From contig NC_088304.1 of NCBI RefSeq assembly GCF_032854445.1, positions 32,168,810 through 32,232,809 on the forward strand: a DNA stretch of 64,000 nucleotides, given 5' to 3'. This DNA comes from Liolophura sinensis (lineage: Eukaryota > Mollusca > Polyplacophora > Chitonida > Chitonidae). The notes beneath the pieces were generated by a model. That model saw only the letters and a program-made list of their open reading frames with translations. It was not told the DNA's origin and ran no database searches. The translations under genes and the position numbers were made by a program. Below, piece by piece: positions 12,704-24,700 of this stretch. Each line of letters opens with the position of its first letter. Position 1 is the stretch's first letter.

Positions 12704-15700
12704 TGAATCCAGACTTACCGTGGTATCTTCCTTGTCACAAAGTGAGATAATGAATCCAGACTTACCGCGGTATCTTCCTTGTCACAAAGTGAGATAATGA
12801 ATCCAGACTTACCGTGGTATCTTCCTTGTCACAAAGTGAGATAATGAATCCAGACTTACCGTGGTATCTTCCTTGTCACAAAGTGAGATAATGAATCCAG
12901 ACTTACCGTGGTATCTTCCTTGTCACAAAGTGAGATAATGAATCCAGACTTACTGTGGTATCTTCCTTGTCACGAAGTGAGATGATGAATCCAGACTTAC
13001 TGTGGTATCTTCCTTGTCACAAAGTGAGATAATCAATCCAGACTTACCGTGGTATCTTCCTTGTCACAAAGTGAGATAATGAATCCAGACTTACCGTGGT
13101 ATCTTCCTTGTCACAAAGTGAGATAATCAATCCAGACTTACTGTGGTATCTTCCTTGTCACAAAGTGAGATAATCAATCCAGACTTACCGTGGTATCTTC
13201 CTTGTCACAAAGTGAGATAATGAATCCAGACTTACCGTGGTATCTTCCTTGTCACAAAGTGAGATAATCAATCCAGACTTACCGTGGTATCTTCCTTGTC
13301 ACAAAGTGAGATAATGAATCCAGACTTACCGTGGTATCTTCCTTGTCACAAAGTGAGATAATGAATCCAGACTTACCGTGGTATCTTCCTTGTCACAAAG
13401 TGAGATAATCAATCCAGACTTACTGTGGTATCTTCCTTGTCACGAAGTGAGATAATGAATCCAGACTTACCGTGGTATCTTCCTTGTCACAAAGTGAAAT
13501 AATCAATCCAGACTTACTGTGGTATCCAGTCCTAGCGTTATTAACATGATGAAGAATATGATCGCCCAAAACACAGAACCGTCCAGGGTGGAAATGGCTT
13601 CTGGGTAAGCGACGAAAATCAGTCCGGGGCCTTCAAGTATACAAAGGTACTATTAAACAAAAAGTTTCGTTCTAAGGAAAATAAATAAAGATGTGCTCAA
13701 AAAATGAGAATTTTTTTCATTATGTTTCTTCACAACCATCCCGTCTTCGTCTGTGGTCAGAAATATTCGGAAATGGTGTCATTGATGAAAATAATCGTCA
13801 CGCCCTCAACTGATCTATTTTAAGAGTATTTCTAAATAATTTTTTTATAATCGAGAAATGATACACTAAACACACTTTAAACACAAATACTTCAACACAG
13901 CCATGCTCGGTTCATTGCACCCTGAGCTCTTCAATCTGTGGAGGTAATGTTGTGTCGTCTTCAAAAGATTTCCGTATTCACCTCTCTTTCCGTGCCTGTC
14001 GACAGATGTTATCTACAGGAGGGCGCTGTGTAAGTTTTGTGCATATCCAAATCAGTGACGTAACAGGAGTCTGCTATCGCCTTGGCCAAAGGACCACAGA
14101 CCACGGTTCATCATATGGTTACCTCCAGAGAGGTACAGCTTTTGTTTATTTTGCTAATAATAAGAATTAATAAAGATTAATAATAAAGATTGCAAAACAA
14201 AAATAAATAAAACTTGGTTTTATTATGAACTATAGGTAATTGGAATACAGTCCAATGTTACTGATCTGAGAACCCTTGTTTTCATGAATTGCTATTCATG
14301 CAACTTCATTAAACTAACAACTGCAACAAATAGTTGTCACGGTGAGTGGTCTACGCTAATGGCCAGCATTATCCAAAAAGAGCCGTGTGATCGTATAAAG
14401 CCGTACACTCTAACTGTTGTTCTTTTCTGTAATATGTCACTGTGTCCAGATAGTTGTGCTCTTAAAGCAAAAATGTAGTTCACAAGCACTGTGGTGTAAC
14501 ACTGTGTCTTTTTTGGGAACTGGCCTTGCCTTTATTGACGTGGAACGTCCTTATTTGTTGACGGGTGGTATACGAATGCCTGTTTTTATTTAGAGAGATC
14601 ACTTATATTGTTTCACATCGTTCTAATAAATAATTTTCACCCACTTACCTTGTCCAGCTACCTCGTCTATGGGAGTGTGATGAACATTTGACATAAACCC
14701 GAGCACACTGAACACCGCGAATCCCGCGAAAAAACTCGTGAAGCAGTTGATGCCAGATGTAATGATGGCGTCTCTGAAAACAGAGTTCATATTAGCCTTT
14801 CACAGCTTTATGCGACCTAATGCCTGTCACGTCTGTTACAAGACTATGACATTTTTAACGAAAGACATTTTCACAGCGTCCATGTTTTTTCACATTTCTT
14901 GTGTACCGGTACATGTAAAATTGCTGCCGAAAGATAATATACACCTGCGTAGGTTGTTCATTTGTTTCTATTTAGATCTTTATATATAATCTTTACTGTC
15001 TGTGGCTGTACGTGGGAAAATCTGGCACGCCTTTCTCCGGGCTGTACCCGGTTTCCTCACATCATATAATGCTGGCCGTCGTCGTATCAGTGAAATATTT
15101 TTGAGTACGGCGTAAAACACCAATGAAATAAATAAATAAATAAATACTGTCGGTAGCAGATTTTATTTGTTGCTCAAAGCGTTCCAGCCTTTGTACTTAA
15201 AACTATTTCATGTATACAACGAAGGTGAAGGTCAAATATATACGCCCTGCATATCATAGTGGAATTTACTGAGTGAGTGTGTGCGTGCTTGTGTGCGTGC
15301 GCGCTTGCGTGCGTACGTGCGTGAGTTAGTGTGTCAGTCGGTCAGTTAGTCATTGATTAATTGATTGGTTAGTTGTTTGATTGTATACTTAACGCCATAC
15401 AGAAGAATTTTTCACTTATTTGATTGGGTGGAGAAAACCGGAGTATCAAGGATAAACCACAGAACTTTGGCATGCCCCTGACGAACTTTCTCACGTGTGA
15501 AACCTAGTGACTTTCAACGAAAAGAAGAATGCCCGTCGAGCGCCTATGCTGGAGTTTTATAGGGGAAAGAAACTAGGTAGACTTACCTGTAACAGTTGTT
15601 GTTAAATTTGTTGTAGCTGGACAGAGCCAGCAACACTCCAAACCCGGGACCCAGCGAGAAGAACACCTGGGCTGCAGCGTCCACCCATACCTGCAGATTG

Positions 15701-18700
15701 ATTTATTCAGTCAGGTATATTCTTCTAGCAATATATTAATGGTTGGCTAGATAAAAGTTTGATCGACTGACTGACTGATTGATCGATTGATTGATTTCTG
15801 TTTCACGCCATACTCACGTATTTTTCACTTCTGCGGTGAGAGTCAATTTTAAGGTTGGAGGAAACGGGAGTAACCGAGGTACACCAACATTTGACATGTT
15901 TCTCACGAAATGTCTCACATGTGAGGCGTTCAGTCTTCCACACCATATCGGTGGACGAAACATTGTTTTCAGGGAAAGTAAAAAAAGTCACAGTGAGAGC
16001 GGTGAAATCTATATACAAATTCCTTCTCCCTATTCGCCCGGTTAAACCCGCGCATCGTATCATCCACCAGACAAAAATGTAATCTACATTTGGTGAGTGA
16101 GTGAGTGCTTAGGGTTTAACATCGTACTTAACAATTTTTCAGTCATATAACGTTGAAGGAGTCCGTAGAGTGCATATATGTGTAATGTGTCTCCTCGTTG
16201 CAGAACGGATATCTAACACTTTTTTACGTAGTACTACTTCATTGAGACGACTTGCTGGAGATAAGTAAGCCGACCCACTCGAGCTGTTATGCCCATACGG
16301 GTCAACCAGTATTACGCTATACCCTTAATACTGAACGGTAAAGTTTTATCCGACCCAGGATTGACCCTGGATGTACAGCCCTCGAAGAGGATGCTCTACC
16401 AACTGAGCGGGGCGCTACATTTTACATCACTACATTTGGTGGTTTAACTGTTAAAGGTCAATGTTGTACGAAATATCATCCATGAGTCAACTACACGGAC
16501 GTAAATTCTCTCTGTAATATCAGGGAAGCAGAATCAGCATCAAAAAAACACGAACTGGCTGGACTGGCTTAGCGGAAAAGACAGGCGTTTTTGCTTATAT
16601 TACGACAGCGAAGGAGGAGGAAACCTGAGTGCCATCATGCATCTGACAAAACCTCCTGATTTAAAGTCTCACCCGCAAAAAAACAAAATGGGAGAGCTGG
16701 ATTTGTACACAAGACCTTTATGACCTAGGGCATGATGGCTGGGACGCTAGCGCTTCAAACATCTGAGCTAAGCAGACCGACATGTTGCCGATGAATAAAA
16801 GTGAATGCGCATATTTGTGGAAGTCTGTACATTCACAGGAGACACACTGTAGCAGCCTCAGGGGTGAGTTGGAACAATTCACTACGAAAAGGCACTACTC
16901 TAGGAAAGGTAAATATAAGGCTGCAAGAAGGTACTTTAGTGACTTCAAAACAATACAGACGTGAAGGTTCCGTCATGTAGAACCATAGTGAACCCTTCAA
17001 CTTACTGAAGTCATTTCTGAACTTACAGTTGGCTTTAGCTATATGTGATCCCAACCAAAATGATTATTATCATTATCCGACCAATCAGTACGTGAAAAAT
17101 TAAAAGCATTTTGTTGATGAACCAGATCTGAATCAAGTCACTGATTAGGCCTGAGTATTGTGTATACAGTGTGGCTGAATGTGACTGTGTATGATCTGCC
17201 GGATCCAGGCTTTGTGTCAGGGTAAATGTTTTACCGCTACTTCGGCACCACGTGACTTCTTTCTGAGCAAACAATTAACACGTGTTGTATGCATGTACAA
17301 GGCATCAGTAGCAAATTTTTCGTAATATTAGTGGCGTTATTCAGATATTTAATTTTATTTATTTATTTATTTGATTGTTGTTTTACGCCGTACTCAAGAA
17401 TATTTCACTTATGCAACGGCGGCCAGCATTATGATGGGAGGAAACCCGGCACAGCCCAGAGCAAACCCACGGCCATCCGCAGGTTGGTGCCAGACCTTCC
17501 CACTTACGGCCGTTAATTTTTAAAATGCTATTTGAATTATTCAGACTTCAAACGTAACACAGAACTTCAGTCTCAAGAATGGAAAATACAATCGACTGCA
17601 GATAGAAACATAAATTTTAACTCGGTATGTCAGATTTTTGGAGTGAAAATTATTTTTTCATCCTTTAAGATGAAATAAATTGCATAATTACTAAATTAAT
17701 CCGATGTTTACCGTGTTCCCACGTAAGCCTACATATATGTACATGAAAGAATGTCAGTGTAGCTTTCACTGTTTTATTTTTAAAAATATTTTCCTGAGAA
17801 AAAAACGGTTAATATTGGTCAACATGACAAGTATATTAAAAACTTAAAGTTTAATATTGAATACACATATATAAATTATATTTAGGATATCTCCCTGTAT
17901 GAATTATTAAGAAAACAGCAGTGATTGATTGGAAATTTACCATTTTACGCTGTTTTTGTTAAAGACATTTACATCCCCATGGTAATAACATGAAAGAAAC
18001 ACTGTATTATTTAGTTGTCATACTTTTATTTGGGACAATTTAAATAGTTTTTAAAGCATGGTGTTCGACGGGAAGACTGATAATACGGAATGAGGTTCAA
18101 ATTTTTCCCCATGAAATCTGCTTTATTGAATGGATATAAAATATCTCGTTCCCTTCAAATTCATTATCTGTTATCTTAATGAAGTTTTAAATTTTCTCGT
18201 AAAATTCACAATTGGCCTGCCATGTTGGATATAAATAGTCCCCATATGTAAAAGTGATTGTTACTGGGTTACACCTTATGACGGCGACCAATTAGCATTG
18301 ATGATAATGGCATTGACGATGAGAATGGCATTGACGATGAAAATGGCATTGACGATGAAAATGGCATTGACGATGAGAATGGCATTGACGATGAGAATGG
18401 CATTGACGATGAGAAAGGCACTTTTCAAAGCTAATCGTATAATCATAAGGTTTTACTTTACTCTGTCATTCCCTATGTTATAATTTTATGTACAGATGCG
18501 TAATGTAATGCACTGCAATAGGAAAATATTGCTTGGGTAAATTAATCTACTTGTACCTAAATCTTTACAAGTTAACAGTTTATCCAACCGTAAATTGATC
18601 TACATTTTCTCAATCCTTGCCAGTTAACACCTCCCCTTTCACGCAAAGTACATTGACCTGGCGTTCTGATACCATCTCTTATTAACGCTAATAAGATGGG

Positions 18701-21700
18701 AAACTATTCACGGAATGGTGCCAATTAGCCCCACTGCACGATCTCAGGAGAAAGAAATGCAATATTAAAAGCGATGACGGGGAAAGACTAGGTTTCATAA
18801 GAACAAATAAGCTGATAACTGTTAATTAACTCATTCATCGCTGTTAGTGAGATTAAGTTTTGAATGAATGATTTAACGCCATTTCCGAAATATCTCGGCC
18901 ACATCGTGGCTAATCTAGTTTAGAAAAATTGTTTAAGTCCTGTTAAATCAAGAGTTAACATCGGTATGAACGCTGCTTGAGTATGACACTAAACAAGTAC
19001 CAAATAAATAAATGTTGGTAGTGGTATAGTTTTTTTTGTCTCAGCATGTATTGACTGAAGCAGAAGCCGATTTCATGAAGCGCACTTAGCTAAGTAAGCC
19101 CGTATGTTGTAGAGATATAAAGTGCACTTAGCTAAGGGCAACTTAACACCAAGTAAGCTTCATGAAACCGGTCCCAGTTTTTGATATATTAATGTATATT
19201 ACATAACACACTTCACAGGAACTTAAAGTAAAGTAAAAATGTTCTCTGTAACATCATCGACGGGCAAGAACATAAATATGGCGCAAAATCCCGCCTCAGA
19301 CTCGAATACATACATGCCTTTAAAATACATTCTGAATATATTTTCAGAACTAGTTTTCAATGTTAAGCTTGATAATGACAACTTGTTTCTGCTGTCTTTT
19401 CTTTTAAGGGATCCGATCAGTTCATTCTTACGAAATCCTTTACAAGAAAGCATTTCGTACAATGAAGTGAAGATCAGAAAAAAGACCGTTGAATGTTCTT
19501 GTAGGTAAACTGTGTTTCTCTCTATTTTATATATGAAGTGCAATATGTATGCTCAATCTTGGCTACCGTTAAAACTGCATCTGAAAATGCTACTTAATAT
19601 ATCTTTACATGTTTTCACCGACTCAGATGCAGAGTTAGGATTGTACGGTGGGCTTTATGGACCATAACCATTTTGATAATGGATGTCGTGAATGACGTCA
19701 CAAATCTTTTAGGACATTTTTATCTTCGAGTCTGAAAAACATTCTGACGTCACACAGCTTTCTGGAAACCCATATCTTTGGATCTGAAGAGCATTCTGTC
19801 GTCACACGGATTTTGGACGTCCTTAACTTCGGGTGTGAAAAACATTCTGACGTCACACAGCTTTTTGGACACCTTTATCTTCGGCCCTGAAAACATTCTG
19901 ACGTCACACAGCTGTTTGGACACATCTATCTTCGGGTCTGAAAACATTCAGTCACACAACTTTTTGAACGCTCTTATCTTCCGGTTTAAAAAACATTCTG
20001 GCGCTCTTTAAAGATACTATGTGTGCTTGTGCATGAAAAAGCAAATGGGACATTAAATACTTATTTCATGAACGGCGAGAAGTTGGAGCGATGTCACTGG
20101 TGACATACAATACAAATTTGATTCATAAATTTCGCCTTACAAAAAAAAAACATTATTTTATGTAATGGCCTGTCTAATGTATTTTTCCTATCACCATAAT
20201 GCTGGTCGCCGTCGTATAAGTGAAATATTCTTGAGTACCACGAAAACACTTATCAAATACATGTAAATAAACAAATAAATCTCTAAAGTTTCTTGTTTTC
20301 TTTTTAAGTCTTTTTTCACTGTTTTACACGTATTTTCAGGGCTATAACTGCATTATTTTTCTTTAGAATCTAAGAGAATCTTTACATAACATACTGTTTA
20401 AAGGTATCACAAAGTATACTGACGCTGTTTTATAGTCAAGCGATAGAAAATATAGTACCTCCAACTTTTATGCGTGTAAAAGAATATGCTACCATGAATA
20501 TTGTATGCGCACAGCTGCAGCAATCATTACTAAGTATTAGCAGTACATTCAATACTACCAAAGCAATGCTTACTTCAATACCAGGTCCATTCTTACAGTA
20601 TCAACAGAGTGACGTCCCTGGGCCCTTGGCCTTCTTGTTCTTGTCGTGGCACAAGTTGACTGCAACTACCATGGCAACATATTCCTTAACATATTTGTTT
20701 GGCCACGGTAGCTACGATCGACAGCCCACGATCGTTTTCTGCGTTACAGTAGTTGCAGTTTACATTATTATAGATGTACTGTAAGTATTGCTTTGCAGAA
20801 CATGTATATTTACAACAACATGAGTCCTTATGGCAATATCAGAGTATAAAACCGAGCAATGAAGTCACGTGATTCGAGACTTGACGTCCCTGGGCTCTTG
20901 ACGTCAAAGCTGATGTTTGGCTAGATTTGTATTAAATTTGGATTATGTCTGAGATTTTTTGAGATCACAAAAGCACTTGATATTATTATAACAGTACTTG
21001 ATAGTATTATCGCAGCAGTACTTGATAGTATTATCACAGCAGTACTTGATAGTATTATAACAGTACTTGACAGTATAATCGCAGCAATATTGATAGTATT
21101 ATCACAGCAGTACCTGACTATTATCACAGCAGTACTAAATAGTATTATTGCAGCAATACTTGATAGTATTATCTCAGCAGTACTGGATTGAATTATGATG
21201 GTATCATTTGATAGCATTATCACAGAAGTACTTGACAGTATTACCACAGCAGTACTTGATTGTATTATCATAACAGTACTTAATAGTATTATCGCAGCAG
21301 TACTTGACTGAATTATGACAGCATCATCTGATGGTATTATCACAGAAGTTCTGGATAGTATTAAAACAAAAGTACATGATAGTATTATCGCAGCAGTACT
21401 TGATCGCCGCATTATAAGTACTATACTTAATAAACTAAGCATAACAGCAATACATATTATCGTAGTGGAAATCTTGAAAATACCACCACCTCTAATGTCA
21501 CTAAAAACTTTTTGTATTGTCATAGCTATGTATTACTACAGGAGAGCTTTCATCGTTACTTCTAGGCACTACTACCTAAGCTTACTACCTTGGCTGTAGT
21601 GTTGTCATAGCTGTATTACTACAGGAGAACTTTAAGCGTTAGGGCCTTAGCTATAGTGTTGTCATAGCTGTATTACTACAGGAGAACTTTCAGCGTTACT

Positions 21701-24700
21701 GCCTTAGCTATAGTGTTGCCATAGCTGTATTACTACAGAAGAACTTTCAGCGTTACTGCCTTAGCTATAGTGTTGTCATAGCTGTATTACTACAGAACTT
21801 TCAGCGTTACTGCCTTAGCTATAGTGTTGCCATAGCTGTATTACTACAGTAGAACTTTCAGTGTTACTACTAGGCACTACTACCTAAGCTTACTACCTTG
21901 GCTGTAGTGTTGTCATAGCTGTACAGGGGAACTTTCAGAGATACTACCTTGGCTGTAGTGTTGTCATAGCTGTATTACTACAGGGGAACTTTCAGAGTTA
22001 CTAACTTGGCTGTTGTGTTGTCATAGCTGTATTACTACAGGTGGTTTTTCAGAGTTACTACCTTGGCTGTGGTGTTGCCATAGCTGTATTACTACAGGGG
22101 AACTTTCAGCGTTGCCGCAGTCTATGGTGTTGTAATAGCTATGTATTACCACAGGAGAACTTTCAGCGTTACCGCATTAGCTGTAGTGTTGTCATAGTTA
22201 CAAGTATGTATTTTCAGCGTTACCACATTAGCTACAGTGTTGTCTTAGCTATGTATTACCACAACAGAACTTTCAGCGTTGCCGCATAGGCTGTAGTGTG
22301 GTCATAGCTATGTATTACCAGGAGAACTTTCAGCGTTACCACATTAGCTGCAGTGTTGTCCTAGCTATGTATTACCACAACAGAACTTTCAGCGTTGCAG
22401 CATAGGCTGTAGTGTGGTCATAGCTATGTATCACTACAGGAGAACTTTCAGTGTTACTGCATGTTCTTTCAACCCTTTGTTCTCCATATGTGCACTTGTT
22501 CTTCACGAGCTGGAAACTTTCCTGCCAAAAAATTTACCCCAGGCATCCGTCCACTCACAAAATTGCCATCGTGTAGGTGAAGCAATCTCAAGTACGACAT
22601 TGAACAACAATGAAACCAATCAGTCCATATTATTCCAACGCAAAACCAAAGTATTATTATAGAAATACTCAACATATTATATTAGCACTTGCAGTATTAC
22701 CGTAGAAGTGTTTATAGTATCACAGCAGAAATTACAGTAGCTGTACTTACGCGAGGATTTTTAAGTTGCTCCCACTGAGGCGTGAGGTAGTACACTATCC
22801 CATCATGTGACCCCGGTAAGGTGCAGCCTCTTATCATGAGAACGGTCAACACCAAATATGGCAATGTTGCAGTGACCCAGACGGCCTGAAACAGACAGTG
22901 TCATCACGTGATCGTATCCAAGACGAGGCTTATACCCCCCAAATTGATTGGGTGAATGTCCAACCTAGCTTGTGTAACGGGCAAACTGAAACGTAACTCT
23001 GTGTTATTTCACGAAACAGACTTTCGAAATTTGTATTTTTATTCCTTTATTTCGAATGTGGACGAATTTTACTGCACGTCTTTGAGACTCCAACTCCGAC
23101 TCCTGTTTCTTATCTTTGCTTGACCGCTTCCTGAACAATTGGGCTTGAAACATCTTTAAAGATCCTTAGTTGAAGTTGATTAATTTTTCCAGAAGTGTTG
23201 GCCTACTGCAACTCTCACACTCTGGACCAATGTGGCAGCCTGTTCGGATCCAGCTCCTGCTGCTACAACTACGCCTTAAAGTTTTGAGGTTTGTGAGGTA
23301 CCTGGCGAAAGTAGCCGGTTAACTCCACCGATAATCCTGATCGCCATCGCATAAGTGAAACATTTTGAGAACAGCGTTAAATGCCAAATAAATCAATAGA
23401 ATTTCAGAATATACTTTTAAAGTAAAAGAAGGCTAAAATACTAAGTAAGGTCCATCAAACAGACAACTGAAAAGTATGTGTCAAAATACTTTCATTTATT
23501 TTTTTTAGATTTTTTTGAAGAGTGTTGAAAGGCATTGAAATATTTGAATACTATGATAGGCTTTATGAGACTTTTATCCTAATTATCAGCAGAAGGAAGG
23601 AATTTTTGAAAACATTATTTTAATACTATTTTACCCATGGGTAAAAAAAGTTATTCCAACATTCAATGTCGGGACTGGAGTTGGAAAAGATTCGTGTGAC
23701 GTCAGAAGTCCTAAACTCTGATAATATGGTTCATAAAACCCACCTTAGAATTCAGATGTTTGGACGCCTTTAACTCTTTTCACTAACAGTCTGCTCTGAC
23801 GGATGGAATGTCCCTTACCTTTCCTGAGCTTTTGACGCCCTTCCAGAGAGCGAAGTAGACGAGCACGAAGACTCCTGCCAGACACAGAGCTATTGACCAT
23901 TTTATTCCTCCCACATCAGACAAACCATCTGCTCTAAACGACTCCAACACCTGACGACTGAAAAGAAAACAATGACACTAAACAATGAAGGCATTTGTCA
24001 TGTTTGATTGATATGAAATGTAGAACCGGCGGTGACTGGATTCCGATGTTCAGTGTAGAATGATAGTAGTGCTTGCTTCCAGTACATTTTCTACTGAAGA
24101 TCATTGACCTAACCCCTAGGTTTAAATAAAACCAAAGAAAAGGAACTTAATTTCGAAAGGACATCTCACTGAGTGACCTAAACACGCTGTGCAATACGAA
24201 ATTACTCTTCTCCGCTTGTACTTGATGTGGCAGATTCGTGAACAGCAGTCTGCAAATCTCGCTCTGAACAGTGATTTCACCTTCAAACAAGGGGTTTACC
24301 CGACTGTCTACATTGATACCATTAGTCTAACATACCAGCCTTCAGAAGGCTGTATGGGAAGTGAGTTCAAAACCCTATAGGTGCACGATCATCCCAAAAT
24401 GGTCTAGTAGCTGAAAACATGCTCAGTTCCTGTGTGCAGACCTGGGATCCGTTTCACGAAGCGCACGCAGCGCACCAAGAGAATGTAATATTTATTTATT
24501 GATTTATTGATTTATTGATTTATTTATTTATTTATTTATTTATTTATTTGGTGTTTTACGCCGTGGTAAAGAATATCTCACCTATGCGAAGGCGTCCAGC
24601 ATTATGGTGGGAGAAAACCGGCGGGCAGATCCCGGGAGAAACCCAGGGCAATCCGCAGGTTGCTGCAAGGTCTTCCTACGTACGGCCTGAACTGAACTTG

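Larger units (their letters stand above)
9858..13810. repeat. Duplicated segment, copy 2 (right contig start)
   Basis: Begins inside the 68-bp minisatellite at gcaataaacagag, which corresponds to position 6038, and ends at the point where copy 1 meets the N gap. Longer than copy 1 mainly because of an extra insert at 12384-12668, a longer (TTTA)n run at 11879-11935 and more 47-bp units. Confidence 0.95.
15691..22750 (-). other. SERT intron 5 (7 kb)
   Basis: Apart from the SINEs, foldback element and four arrays listed separately, I see no gene here. 20559-20798 has nested imperfect inverted pieces (AAAGCAATGCTTAC with GTAAGTATTGCTTT; GACTGCAACTAC with GTAGTTGCAGTTT) that may be an old foldback element. 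Confidence 0.6.

Noticed and set aside
6038-13810. Mutually exclusive exon duplication (two versions of SERT exons 8 and 9)
   Set aside because: The proteins are identical, introns and arrays are duplicated as well, one exon 9 copy is frameshifted and the duplication ends precisely at a 200-N gap. Contig overlap explains all of this.
13952-14170. 72-codon plus-strand frame near SERT exon 7
   Set aside because: No recognisable motif or splice context, and it lies within a SERT intron on the opposite strand.
20470-20784. 104-codon plus-strand frame with hydrophobic stretches
   Set aside because: Overlaps nested imperfect inverted repeats in SERT intron 5 and has no family similarity that I recognise.
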